A stretch of DNA of 64,000 nt from Chaetomium olivaceum (Eukaryota; Ascomycota; Sordariomycetes; Sordariales; Chaetomiaceae). Shown in pieces: positions 11,786 to 23,805 of the stretch. The stretch covers positions 124,001 through 188,000 of the forward strand of contig JAYWVB010000051.1 of assembly GCA_039881045.1 (NCBI GenBank), given 5' to 3'. Numbering within the stretch: position 1 is the first letter of the stretch; every line of letters begins with the position of its first letter. Below the pieces are notes generated by a model, which searched no databases, had not been told where the DNA came from, and saw only the letters and a program-made list of their open reading frames with translations. Made by a program: the position numbers and the translations under genes.

Positions 11786-12883
11786 CTAGTCCCGGTTGGT
11801 GTCGTAGTTCCGATGAGAATCGCCAGTCTTGGTAGCATGAAGCAGTGGGGTAGTGTCAGCCGCAAGATCGAGGTCCTGGCGGCCTTCATTCGCATGGCCG
11901 TCATCGAAACCGTTTCCATGCATGTGCGACCGACCCAAGAGCGGCGACGGCGACTTCGGGGTGTCAGTGCCGTGAGCATTAGCTTGAATCTCGTAGTAAA
12001 TAGCCAAGGACAGAAGCACGCCCTGCATCGTGGCGGTGAGGACAAAGATACCCCACGAACTCCAGCCGGCCCAGCCGAGTCGGGCGAACAGGCTAGCTGC
12101 GAAGACAAAACCGCCAGGTGTTTGGATGCACATCATGGGAATGCTGAGGCTGCCCACATGCTTGAGGTGGTATGTAGTCCAAATCTGGGGGATATACTGG
12201 ACAGCTGCGAGAAGGGCCGCCATTACGCCGAGCACGTTGGCCCACGTTGGTAGATGTTCCTTGGCCGTGGTGGATAGCACGCCCGTGATTACGATGACAG
12301 CGAGGCCGTGGAGCAGAGTCAAAGACGCCACCAGCAGTGCAGTTTGCCATCTCGGATTCGCCTCATCAATAAGCTCTTCGTTTTCGACATCGTCGGCGGA
12401 ATGGTATCGGAAGAAGACGAGAAATAGAACGAAACTATTGCAGATGGCTGTTAGTTGCGGTTCTACTCCCCAGCCATTAAGGTACCCACATGAAAGCAAA
12501 GCAGATCCACTGCACGCCAAGCTGGGCGATACCGAGCAGACCAGCAACGCAATGGAATGTCTCGAGTTCTTTGCAGCAGGCTACGTCCTGGCGGGACTTG
12601 GGGAGAAGCAGGATATTCGCAAAGGCCGAGGTCCCGGAGGTGGTCCCGAGCAGGACAAACCAAGGAGAGATGCCCTCGGATGTGCGGCGCTTGATGATGC
12701 GGACATGCTGGGGGAGGTAGCTGATGAGCATGCCAATGACGATAACGCTATAAAACATTCAGCGAATGGGCCACGAAGTCTCTCGAGTCGACCGTACATC
12801 GAAACTATGAGGTTGACAACGCTCAGATCGCGGAGCTCCTCGCAACGGTCCTCGCCAATCCAGGCATCCATATTGGGCAACAT
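11786..12883 (-). CDS. PQ-loop repeat seven-helix membrane protein
   Basis: Exons 12883-12798, 12747-12490 and 12434-11786 join in frame (introns of 50 and 55 nt) to give 330 residues. The second intron uses donor GTGGGT, which alone keeps the frame. Two PQ-loop motifs are present, ISYLPQHVRI in the first half and VQYIPQIWTTYHLKHVGSLS in the second, each at the end of a membrane helix, and the hydrophobic pattern fits seven helices. The C-terminal 70 residues are hydrophilic and His/Asp-rich. The family contains lysosomal/vacuolar amino-acid exporters and SWEET-like transporters. The substrate here cannot be told. The start at 12883 is the first ATG, and an alternative at 12871 would remove four residues. 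The gene is divergent from the WD40 gene at 13347. Confidence 0.85.
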
Positions 12884-13346
12884 AGGGTGGGCTTCCAACT
12901 TTATCCGGGTTCGAGAATGGTATTTTGGTACGGGAGATCGGATGAAATGCCTCCTGAAGGCGGGATTGGAAGGTTTGCCGGGAGAGAACAAAAGAGACGA
13001 TAGAAGCGGTGGTTGAGAAGGGTCCGCGCGTTGTTGGGTTGAAGATGGCGAGTTGCCGAGCTACAGCTGCAACTGCAGGTGAGCTCCTGCTGGCAAGTGG
13101 GGCCGCAAGGCACCGACCCGCTTTTGTCTGCCGCTGTGTGGGGCCGGACGGGGAATTTGTCGATCAGAGAAGTGAAGTGGGCTCCATGTTACCAACCTAC
13201 CTAGGTACAGATTACCTAACTTACAATTTGTTTGCCAAAGTAATTCCATGCATCACAAGAGAAACATCAGTCCCTCACATAAACTACCTTACACTTCGAG
13301 CAGCAAATTGCAAGGTGGGTTAATGCTCAAATAAAACACCATCAAT
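12884..13346. promoter_or_regulatory. shared intergenic region between divergent genes
   Basis: The only DNA between the start codons of the PQ-loop gene (minus) and the WD40 gene (plus), so it must carry both promoters. No clear TATA box or factor site was seen. Confidence 0.5.
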
Positions 13347-14924
13347 ATGGACCCCCCTTCGGTCACCCTTAAGGCTTTAACAAACAAACCCAATGGATCT
13401 ATACCTCCAAGTCATGAAGCTCACAGTCGCGAATCTTTCTTCAAGAGTGTGCAATGGTACGTCTCATTTCCCATCCCAGTTCTACCCGTTTCTCACAACT
13501 TATGTTTCACAGGTCTGCCGACGGCACAACCCTCTTCACCTCATCCTTTTCCAACCGGATATGCACCTTCGTCCTCCCCGAGACACTCCTCCAACCACGC
13601 GAGTCTCCCGTAGAACTCATAGCCCACGGCACCCTCGCCCTCCCCGAACCGACCAGCGCCATTGCCCCATGCCCCTACTTTGCCCTGGAACACCCCTCCA
13701 CTCATACCCTCCTCACAGCCAGCACCGACCACCCCATCCACCTCCACCACGCCTTCCCCCCACCACCATCATCACCACCACCCCCAACCGCCGACCACAA
13801 TGACGACGAAGACGACAACCCACCACCACCACCACCATCACCGCCACCACGAACCCAACCGCAACCGCCCCCCCTAGCCTCCTTCCGCCTCATCAAGCAC
13901 GAAACCGAAGCCTACCTCCCCATCGCCTCGCTGATCTGGCCCTCCCCCGGCACGCACTTCGTCGCCGGCACCATGAACCGCATCGCGCTCTTTGACGTCT
14001 CCCGCCCGGACGCCCTCAGCCCCGACCCCTTGCTCTCCATCCCCACCATCCCCTCGACGCGCCACCTCGCCAAGGGCGGCGGCGTCGGCATGCGCGGGAC
14101 GGTCTCCGCGCTCGCGGCGCAGCCCATGTCGGTTGCTGCGGGAGGCGTGGGCGATGGTGGTGGTGGTGGTGGTGGTGGTGGTGGTGGTGGTGGTGGTGGT
14201 AATGGGTGGGGTCTGTTGGCGGCGGGGACGTGGACAAGGAATCTGGGGCTGTACGATCTTGTCCGGAGTGGGGAGTGCGTTGCGACGTGGAGTGCGGCCG
14301 GCGCGGCGAAGGAGGCTGGGATTGGGGGGCGCGGGGTGATGCAGACGGCTTGGTCGCCGTGCGGGCGGTACTTGGTGGTGAATGAGCGGGCGGCGACGGG
14401 GCTGTTGGTCTATGACCTGCGGGGGACGCACCGGTTGGTGGGGACGCTCGAGGGCAGGGATGGGACCACGAACCAGCGGCTGAGCTGTGATGTGTTTCCG
14501 GGGACTGAGAGTACCGGAGGGTTTGATGGTGTGGGCGGGGACGAAGAACGGAGGTGTGGTTGTTTGGGAGGGGGTCGGGAACCAGGAGGGTGCTGTTCAG
14601 CCGTCTTGGGACTGGAAGGCTCACGGCTCAGCGGTTGGAGCCACGGCGATGCATATGAGCGGGTCTGTTGTGGCGACCTGCTCTGGAGCATGGACATTTG
14701 TCGATGGAAATGGGGATGAGAGTTCCGACAGCTCCGACAGCTCCGACAACTCTGATGAATCTGGGTCTGAGGCAAGCACGACAGAGGCAAGCACGACACG
14801 ACGCAGCGGTTCGAAGTCCCGAGTCGTGGTTGAGGAGACCAGCCTCAAAGTTTGGAGTGTTGGCCCAAGCAACTCATGCCAGGCCGACAGAGAAAACACC
14901 GGGGACGGTGACGCTGAAGCATGA
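13347..14924 (+). CDS. WD40-repeat protein of the WRAP53/TCAB1-Swt21 family (one apparent frameshift)
   Basis: Exon 1 is 13347-13456, and exon 2 starts at 13513 after a 56-nt intron. Blades typical of the family are visible: FKSVQW/SADGTTLFTSS at the start, then LPIASLIWPSPGTHFVAGT, VMQTAWSPCGRYLVVNER, VYDLRGTHRLVGTLEGRDG and, in another frame, VWAGTKNGGVVVWEGVGN and GSVVATCSGAWTF. WRAP53 delivers small Cajal-body RNAs and telomerase RNA, and yeast Swt21 associates with splicing. The fungal role is inferred. The frame changes near 14524-14535, where one extra base (or two missing) interrupts the conserved FDVWAG region. Downstream the frame runs to TGA at 14922-14924. A Pro-rich loop and a poly-Gly run from (GGT)15 are inserted between blades. 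A short poly-Asp/Ser loop follows the last blade. Confidence 0.75.
14156..14200 (+). repeat. (GGT)15 microsatellite coding for poly-Gly
   Basis: Fifteen uninterrupted GGT units inside the WD40 gene, encoding a glycine run between two blades. Being a trinucleotide, it can vary in length without shifting the frame. Confidence 0.9.
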
Positions 14925-15162
14925 CAGTAGTCACTGCACTATCTATAAACAAACCCCATCAACTCAACTACCACCCGTTCTGGTGTCTTGGGAACAATCA
15001 GTAAGTCGGGAGCAATCGAGCATTTAGGCTTAGTACTAAATACGTGTACAGCTAGCCGCGAGGATTTCCAGAGCAACGTTTATCTCCAGAGAAGCAATCG
15101 TTTCCAACATGCAAGTGTGGTCGTGCGGTTAAACCGCCAAATCAGCAATCAAGACTGGCGCC

Positions 15163-15777
15163 CTAGGACCCTCCCCAAGTATGTGCCGGCCGAAAATCGA
15201 AACCCCCTTCATCAACCGCCCCCTGCCCCCAAGGCTCGTCAAGCACGTCACTCACGCGATCGAGAACCCTCCGCCCACCCAGCACCTCCCCAAACAACTC
15301 GACCCTCCGCTCCCTCGACATGGTCACAAACAGCGGCAGCCCAAACATCTGCCCATCCCCACCCCCAACCGCCGGCCTCCCATCCGGCACCTTCAACCTC
15401 CCAAGCACCACCTGCGCCGCAAACACATTCATCCCCGCCCGCCGCAAGAACACCTCCCACAACGTCTCAACCGGCAGCAACAGATCCGCCACCCCCACCG
15501 CCTCCGCCTCCGTCACATAATACTCACACACACAGCCGCAACCCACTTCGCCAGCGTCTCCACCCCACCCCCGACATACACCACCCTCACCTCGGCCGTC
15601 GTCGCCGCCAGCCCCGCCGCAAACCCCTGAAACTCGGCCAGCGCCCGCGCATCCGACGGCGACAGCGGGCCGGCCGTCTCGCTGTGCTTGTTCCCTTCCG
15701 ACACCAGCACCACGACGCGCTCGTGACGGACTGCGACGTTGGACACTACGCGGCAGAAGCCGGTCGTGGCCGCGCTG

Positions 15778-15844
<67 letters not shown>

Positions 15845-18307
15845 GCTGTTGCTGTTGCCACCACCGCTTCCTGCCGGTGGTGCTCGGCCCGGTAACGCCC
15901 GCTGTCGCAGCTGGACCATCGTCGTGAGCAGCATGCCCGTTGCGGGTGAGATGACGATGTCCGCTTCGTCTAGGTTGGGGGATCGCGCGCCTGGGCTCCA
16001 GCCGGGGGGGCGGTGTTTGTCGTGGTTACGAGGGACCAGTTCGAGGGCCGGGAGGAGGGTTTGGAGGTGTTGTGTTAGTGGTTTGGGAACGGCGGTGGAT
16101 ATGACGACGCGGGGGGCGGTTGGAGGGGGGTTTATGGATGGAGCGAGGGCGGGTATGGGCTTGGGAGGAGGGGGCATCAGCTTCGCTGCCTCTTCCGCTT
16201 TTGACCGACATAAAGATGGTGTTGGATGGGGCGGGTTGAAAAACGAGCTGTGGGTGAGCTTTGGCTTCTTTGCGAAGTTCATCTCGAGGAAATTGTCCAC
16301 GAGCGGCGCAAAGTCCGTGTATTCGCTCATGAAACCCCGTAATACATTTGTCGATGGGATCAAGGCTGTGTCAATGATAGCTGTCGCAGATATATCCGGA
16401 GAAGCTGCCGAAAGGTCTCTCTTTCCGCTGGACTGGTGCTTATGGAGGGTTTCGTCAATAAAGCGTTTTCTTCTGCCCAGAGAGAGTGACGTTAAGTCTG
16501 CGGGAGGCGGAACGGTGGTGACTGCCGTTACAGGCACTGTCGTCAACCCCTCGGAAGTTGGCGCTTGTTCTTCCCCAGCAAGACCTCGACAATTGCTTGT
16601 TGATGGCTGTGCGGATAAGTGCAGCGGCATCAAGCACTCTTCGTCGTCATCCTCCTCCTCTTCTCCCATTCGCAGAACCATCGGCCCCGGCTCTTTGTAG
16701 ACATAATCCGCACTGGTAAGAATATCGCAATCTTGTGTCATTTTCAGAAAGAACTCGAGCGCTTCGGTGTCAACTTCGATCTGTTCTGACACCAACCTTT
16801 TCTCCTTGATATGGGGCAGTGGCACCCACACCATCCTTTGCTCGGCAGCTCTGTTGTGTGGCCACTTGGGGCTCTGCCAGTTGACTTTGCTGTCCTCGCG
16901 GAGTGACTGGAACATTACCCTGCCCTCCCAGAGACGCTGTTCCCATTCAGGGACAGGGATGGTGAAGTCTAAAACCGGGACGGGGACTCTAGTAATGGCG
17001 TCGAGCGGCTGAAGCTTTTCTTGTTCCGCATGCCTCATCACGATGGTTGCGCTTTTCTCAAACGCCGTCACGAGCTGCCCCGTCGGGCCATCTGACCCGG
17101 AGAGTGTATCGCTGCTAGCTATCAGCTGCTTTGCGCCTGCCAAGTCTTCGTGTTCAAGAACTCTCTCAAGCTCCAAGCCATTCTTGCTGAGGTCATCATC
17201 GCTGCAGGCAAGCAAAGGAACGTCCACTTTGAGATCTCGCGGGACTGGTCGTGGAGACGATGACTGAATGGACGGCCGGAACTCTCCTGCCCTGATCATT
17301 TCCGACACGTCAATATCGTCGTACCGCCCAGGTGATTCGTTATTTTTTAAGGCGTCAGCCCAGAATTCGAACTCGGACTCGAATATTGTTTGTTCGGCAG
17401 CTGCAATTTCTTCACTAAGCCTCGAGATAGGGTCGCAAGGCTGCGGTACTTCGCAAATATCATCATCAGGGACGAAATACTCCGGATACGCCACCGCCAA
17501 AGGACTCAACGGGGGCGTCAAGTGCTCCCGGGCCCCAATCTACGCATTGTGTTAGCTATGGGCATTCAGTGTGGTCCAGGCTCCTCTTACCCTTCGGTAG
17601 GCAGTGTCTGTCCCAAGAAGGCTCCATTGGTCTTTTTCCGTCAACTCCGATTTTAAGCTCTGCATCAAGTACACGAAGGTGCCTTTGGTCACCTCTAGCG
17701 TCTCTTGTTCGATGGCCATCATCATCTCCACATCCTTTTGGAGCAGGCCGTCCGGGAACTCGACATCTTCACCGCGTGCAATGTCAATCGGGTGAAGCGG
17801 TAAACGGTGGTCTGGCAACGCCACCTTCAAGAATGTGTTTACTCGCCTTGTAAGCCGGCGGCAATCGGTACCGTGGTCACTGCGAAGTGCCGGGATCTCC
17901 AGCTTTAGGCGTCTCCATTTTAGCGTGTCGTTGAAACACTGTTGCGAAACCCACTCTGCGAGTTCGTCTTCTTTGCATCTTCCGCAAACCTGTTGAAGGA
18001 TTTGGAGAGATGCGGCCGGCATTTGACATTGCTCTGTGGTTGGAATGATGACACGAAAAATGCATTCTTGAAGCTGAACCGCCTCGATCAGATGTCCCGC
18101 TTGGACGTCCTCAATGGTAGAGGCGATGGCTTGGTCAACCTCAACCAGTTGCTGCCAGTCAGTAAGAAGGCTATCGATTGTCAGTCCGTGAGACCTCGCG
18201 TACTGGGCGGCATTGATGATCGAAGGCGGGATTTCCATCGATGACGAGCAGTGACCTTGGATTGACTCTTTGAGCGAGATAAGGTCATCGCCAGAATTCA
18301 ACTCCAT
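15163..18307 (-). CDS. large conserved fungal protein (DUF7102-like), possible XPF-like/HhH C-terminus
   Basis: Exon 1 is 18307-17591 (239 codons), then a 51-nt intron, then exon 2 from 17539. The splice joins YRR to IGAREHLTPPLSPLA in phase 0. Residues 1-239 are hydrophilic and helical. The next 500 contain conserved-looking blocks (VPVPEWEQRLWEGRVMFQSL, LIPSTNVLRGFMSEYTDF, DIVISPATGMLLTTMVQLRQ) and an acidic stretch, then a poly-Asn run. The C-terminus is recovered only by changing frame twice: ERVVVLVSEG...LAEFQGFAAGL (15746-15513) and TLWEVFLRRAGMNVFAAQVV down to the stop at 15163. The second change is explained by one extra GT unit at about 15524-15535. I recall this as a Sordariomycete protein labelled DUF7102. 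Similarity of the end to an XPF nuclease-like fold plus helix-hairpin-helix, as in meiotic Zip2/SHOC1, is my inference. Confidence 0.66.
15778..15857 (+). repeat. GTT/AAC microsatellite coding for poly-Asn on the minus strand
   Basis: About 22 near-perfect GTT units followed by GCTGTT interruptions. On the coding (minus) strand it encodes a run of more than 20 asparagines between the LTTMVQLRQRALPG block and the XPF-like region of the 15163-18307 gene. Confidence 0.92.
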
Positions 18308-20522
18308 ACCGTGAATTTCAGTCAGGAAATAATGAGTCGAGAAATAGGAGCCATAGGCTTTCCGAGTTAGTCGTCACCAAGGAGGAACGGAAAAGCCACC
18401 GGTAATCAGTGTATTTGGGCTTGGTAGTAGCTGATGGGAAGGCAGACCGAGCGGGTCTGTTATCAGATGCTGACGAGATAATTTTGATGATAAGCTGGAA
18501 GACACCGAGTTACGCTCGCCGTGGATTTTAACCTAGCTGGGAAATTGCACCTGCCATTGTGTTCGTGTTTGCTGCAGCAAGAACCAGTCCGCGACTTCCT
18601 ACAGAGGGCATCATGTTCCATCAGCCACTTCGAGTTGCATTAACACAACTCACAGAACCTTGGGGCCATTGCAAGACCTCAGTCAACATGTCTAACTCAT
18701 CAAAAAATTACTCTGAGCGTTTATGTCTTGAATTTAAATTTGTCAACGTGCCCGAGGACACGCTCTACCGGCACATAACTACCTACATCCCAGACAAGTG
18801 AACACATGTTTGGCATCCCTGCTGGAATTCATTAGCATTGACCCGGCTAAGTAACTTCAGCTTGCTCGAGCAAAAGCACGGTTTCTTGTTGTTCGTTTAC
18901 TGGTAGATTAATGTATCGACCATGTTATCTGACAACAGATATCGACAGGAACAACAACATCCCAACACGCATGACTAGGAATAGGCAGCAGTTAGGTTTA
19001 CACAGTTCAGGAAACGTGAAGGCACCGTTTGTAAGAAGGCCGACTAACGGAACGCAAATATGGACAAAACTATCTTAGCACGTTAGATCTCGATTCTCAC
19101 ATTCCGTTGTGATTTCTGTGAGACTTCTCCCCCCCCGCCACTCCGCCTTTCCACCCGCCCCCTTCTGCATCTAGAGTGTGATGACGAAGTCAAATGTCTT
19201 AAACTTGATTCTTGTGAACTGTACGGTCAAAATATTGCATTCGAATTCTATTGAACATTGCCACTATGATCCGATAGCCCTTTGTACCAGTTCATCCATC
19301 AGTGAGCAGAGGCTTGTCGAGGTAGGCTCCCTGCATGCCGCTTCGCTCCCATGCCATGTTTCATGCATTCTGTACAACCACTCAACCTCTAGTGCAGAGC
19401 TTGGCGTCAGGCCATTATTCCCGGGGATTGATCAAGGTCTCGGCTGCTCCGACAGCTTACTTCGGGGACGCCGCCGGAGCGCTGTGATTGGCTTTCCGGG
19501 CTGTGTGGCTTGCCAACGGCCAGCTGAACCACCATCAGCGACGAACCCACGCGCGCATGACATGGGGACTGCAAGCCCACGGACGATATCACCAGCAAAA
19601 AAATCTGGGGAAACAAGCTTTAGAAGCTGAGACACACCGCAGCAGTGTCGATGGGGGAAAGAGATACTCGTACGTCATCGTGCTTCCCCCTCCACCCCCT
19701 GACTGCGTGGCCGTCTCACGCCATGTTATGCATCCAGTCGGCTGCCGGTCAACTCTAATTCATTCCTGGTAGCACTGCAGGAGGCTACGGACCGTCGAAG
19801 GCCTGATCCTTGTCTAGACATGGACGGGCAACTTTCGGGAATTCGGCGTGTTACACCAGCTTCGAGCACGGCTAAGGACCTTTGTTTCGAGTAAACCTGA
19901 GATAGTTGGTAGCCAACCAGTGAGCATGGGTTGGAGGTGTCAAGCACCGGATGCTTTTTGCTATGAGGAGATCGTTACATCTTCTGAACCCACGTGTATA
20001 AGGAACAGAGTAGATATGGCCATTCCAGGTACCGATAACCCCCTCCCACCAACAGTCCAGTGTGAAATCCAACCCAACTCAACTCCCTCCCCCCCTATGA
20101 GAAGCCTTTGGTATGCTCCATCTTCCAGAAACATGAGACCGCCCGAGGCGTAGGTATTATCCTAAGCATCCGCTCGAGTAATTCCCGTAAACAAGGCTCC
20201 CGCTTTTATCTTCTGCCACAGTCCTGTCAAATAAATACAGATTTTCTCCGCTGTTCTTGTCGACTTCATGTTGGTATGCAACTGCAATTTCCACCTCGGT
20301 TATGCGTTTCTGAATGATCATTCGACGGTCTGGGTGTCCCGGCAAGATGGGGGTTGAACCGACGATCAAGCAACTCATCGCTCGAGAGGTACCGGCGTGC
20401 GGGTGCTTGTTCGACCAGTGTTGATTATCGACGGCACGCACCCGGAGGTTCCCAGGGGTGGTTGCGGCTGGGGCAGGACCGGTCCGTATTTGTGCCCTCG
20501 GAACCTCCAGTTGAGAGAATGA
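18308..20522. other. 2.2-kb region without recognised genes
   Basis: The region lies between the 5' end of the DUF7102-like gene and the 3' end of the transcription-factor gene. Short frames exist on both strands, none with a domain or coherent splicing. Several AT-rich stretches occur around 18640-19110. Confidence 0.45.
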
Positions 20523-22593
20523 TTAACCGAAAAGACTATGCAGTCCTGTGGAACTCATCACGTCGAGCCAGTGGGTCTGGCGAGGAAGTCCGATTTCCTC
20601 ATCATACGCACTCCAAACAGCACGCATAAGTTGCTTTGCAACGCCGATAGGTTTTGGGGGGAGACATATCTCGAGTTGGTCCAACCGATTCATGATGAGA
20701 GGCGCGCTTGGGAAATTTTGATCGCGTTTTCGGACATGCCAGGGCCAGACAGTGGGAAATCAGGTTCGGTGGTTTTAGGTACTGGCACGACTGGTGTGTT
20801 GAAATCTGCGCATGGTGCGTGCTTCTGGTTCCCGCTACGTAACGAGATTTTGCTGTCGTCTTCGTATTTAAGACCGCTGCCGGCACAGAGACAGAGAAGG
20901 GGTTGAATGCAGCTCAAACTCCCCGGCGAAACCCTGCCGAGCACATTGTTGACGATGTGTAGCTGAGGAGATACCCATGACTGCCAGATCACGGAGACTT
21001 TGGCGTCCTCGAGGTTCGGGTTTCGTTTGATGGTCAGATCCGGGAACGTCTCGTAGAGCTGCAGGAGGGCGCATAGGCGGTACGCCTCACTCAAATAATA
21101 CAATGCCTCAGTAGAATCGGCGGTTTGTGGAGGCTGAGGGCACAAGGGGGGTTTGGGACGATAACCGACATCAACGACTCTTCCACTTTCGCCGCTTCCT
21201 CAATGTCCTTCATTGCACCTTGGAGGATCCGGTAGCTCGTTCCGCCGTCGAGCCTCCACCGATTGCGTGACCTTCGGCACAGGGCTATTGCCTTGCCAAA
21301 TAACCTTAGGATGTCGGAAGAGACGCCGCTCCATGGATGTGAGACTGTGGGCAGGAGGGGCCTGTGGGTCGTCGGCTCTGGCCAGCTGAGCATGTGCTTT
21401 AAGTCGATTTCGTCGTCGCTGACAACGCTGCGAAGCATCTCTTCGTAAACAAGACATCCGTTGAAAAAGTCGAGTTCGGCTCGGGAGCCGCTGTCTAACG
21501 ATCGTGAATTTATTCGCCTCAGCACCTTCCGGGCTTCTCTCACGGATTGCTGTCCGAGCTGCCGGGCCTCCAACCAACACATGGACGAGCTCATGCAAAA
21601 AAGCGAGAGGAGCACCTCGGAAGGGAATCCCGACTGGGCGCCGTTATGGAAAACCTCAAGTTCTTTCCCGATAGCTTGGAACGCGTTGCGTGGCGCAGAT
21701 CGGGCCATATCTTTCATGACGTGCGGGAGCCGCTCGACGAGGGAGGCTGCGGATATCGCTTGCAGGGCGTAGAAGACGGAATCCGAAGTTTGCCAGAGTT
21801 TGCCTGTCAGCTGCCGATACGGGTTGGTCGGAGAGTCGAGGGCCGACCACGACGGGCAGACCGATTTAAACCAGTGCTCGATCAGGAAGGTCGGGATGTC
21901 TACGACCGGCTGGTACATGGCCATATCGCGTGCCTGGTCCGGGTCGTCGGGCGACCCCGGCTCTCCCTTGGGCGCCATGTGGCCCGTTTGAGGGGAGAAG
22001 GCGGGAATTAGGCTCGCATAGCTTTCGGCACCCGCTACTAGATCCTTGTAATGGGTCGGGGGCGAGGGGGCTGAAGAAGATGGTGATGAGGATGATGACG
22101 GAGGCGATGCAGACGCCGATATCGACCCTGATGTCGACACGGCAAGGGATGGATTGGGGAGCCCGAGTCTGCCGGTGGAAACCGGAACCATGAGCGAGGC
22201 CTTGGTTCCATCATGGCCGGAGCTCTCGGAGGCGGCCGTGGGTGTCGAGGCGATGGACACGGAGGCAGCGGTGACGACTGGGTGAAATTCGCCGGGCCGC
22301 TGGTGTTTGTTGTTGTTGTTGTTGTTGGTCTCTCGTGCTTGGTGGACCACTGGAGCCGCTGCTGATAGCCTGGACAGTCGAACCCTTTTTGGGCACAGTT
22401 CTGACACCCGGGCTTAGTCTCATCACACCTTAGCTATCGAACTGGTCAGTGGATCTAATCTCCTACCCAGGGCTTCCTCCGTCTCCATGCAGACAGGGGC
22501 AGCGCGTTGTGTAAGGCATAGTTGGGGACGGCAACATACCCGCCTGACCTTGCAAGTCCGACAGCCGCTTCTCGACTTCTGCCTGTTTTTCAT
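20523..22593 (-). CDS. Zn2Cys6 transcription factor with fungal-specific regulatory domain (frameshifted)
   Basis: The start at ATG 22593 opens a basic N-terminus. Exon 1 (22593-22540) encodes half of the binuclear zinc cluster, GCRTCKVRR. After intron 22434-22539, exon 2 starts LRCDETKPGCQNCAQKGFDC and PGYQQRLQW, so all six zinc-binding cysteines are present in the usual spacing. The regulatory domain has typical family blocks (FLIEHWFKSVCPSWSALDSP, LWQTSDSVFYALQAISAASL, ALYYLSEAYRLCALLQLYET). The C-terminus, ICLPPKPIGVAKQLMRAVWS then THWLDVMSSTGLHSLFG, ends at TAA 20525-20523. Three frame changes are needed: near 22310-22345 next to an AAC repeat, at the G6 run 21146-21151, and near 20700-20750 (the last could be an unrecognised intron). 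It binds DNA and regulates unknown targets. Confidence 0.8.
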
Positions 22594-23805
22594 CTTGGTT
22601 CTGTCATCATCGAGTCGTTCCACTGTTGCCAAGCAGGGTTGTCGTTGGAGTCCCGGGTGGAGAGGTGGAGAGCTTGGGGAAGAAATATCAGAAAAAGGTC
22701 AGGCGTCTTGAGAAGCTGTCGGTCTCTTCACCAAGGCACAGAGCGCACCATTCAGCTGGCCACCCCCCGGCGAACCCGACCTGGCGAGCGCGCAGCTCCC
22801 TAATCAACCCTGCTACCACGATGCCTGGTCCATCACCGATGCAGCGGCCAATCGAGGCAGATCCCGGCAGCTCCCAAGGGCCTGTCAGAAGCCCGATGAG
22901 GCATGCTCGGCTGGGCGGGGCACGACCCACATTGTCTCTCCTTCAGGCCAACCGAAGAGCGGGAACGGCGCCACCAACAACCTTGGGAGTCGCCGAAAGC
23001 ACCGCGGAAATGGACCGAAATTTGCGGGCGCAGCTCCGGGCAGCTGTGGTTGGAAGGCCCCAACTCCCAGTGCTCCTTCGTACCTGTACATACCGGCTAT
23101 CCCACAGCCACCCCGTGATTACTCCCACACGCGTTCCGCGTCTACCGCCTGCCGAGACGGCGGAGATATCCACATTACCGCCGTTGACGACATGGCTGAT
23201 GGAGGTGTAACAGGCGAGGGAGGACCCGTCAACATGGTCGCGTGGAGGTGGAGGTGCCTCCGCAGATCTACCCGGCACCCCTGCGCGTCGGCCTTGGTTT
23301 ATTGATGGGCAAAGCACTAGGCCATTTCTGTCGCCCGGTCATTCCCGTAGTCCACTCCTTTGCGAATGTCTAATATCGGCGCTCGGCCCGTTGCCAAGCC
23401 GGAGGCTGAACGGCAGCCGGGTGCTGACAAGCATCGGCCAAGGTGTCGCTTCCGAAAGACCTGGTTGCGCACCTCGAGATGGAAGACCGATAATGAGCGT
23501 CGCGGGTGCAACACAGTAAAACTTTGAGGAAATGGGCCGTATCGGATAGAAGCTCAACAAGCTGCAGTATTTAGCGGGGCAGGAGGCAGCTAGGCGGGAA
23601 AAAGCGGCCTGAACCTCGATTTTAAGGCATTCTGACAAAGGAACCCACTCCGAGCGTCGGCCGCGACGAGGCGGGCAAAATTGATAGGTCACAAATTTTT
23701 TTACCACTCACACCTTCTCTGGGCCCAAATCAGAAACGCAGTTCACAGCACGCTTCGGTTGCCCCGAGTCGACTAAACGGAGAAAAAAGGAAACCATCAT
23801 TCACA
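22594..23805. promoter_or_regulatory. shared upstream region of two divergent genes
   Basis: The region lies between the start codons of the Zn2Cys6 factor (minus) and GMP synthase (plus). No convincing gene. The last 100 bases before 23806 are AT-richer and purine-rich. No specific operator was identified. Confidence 0.45.
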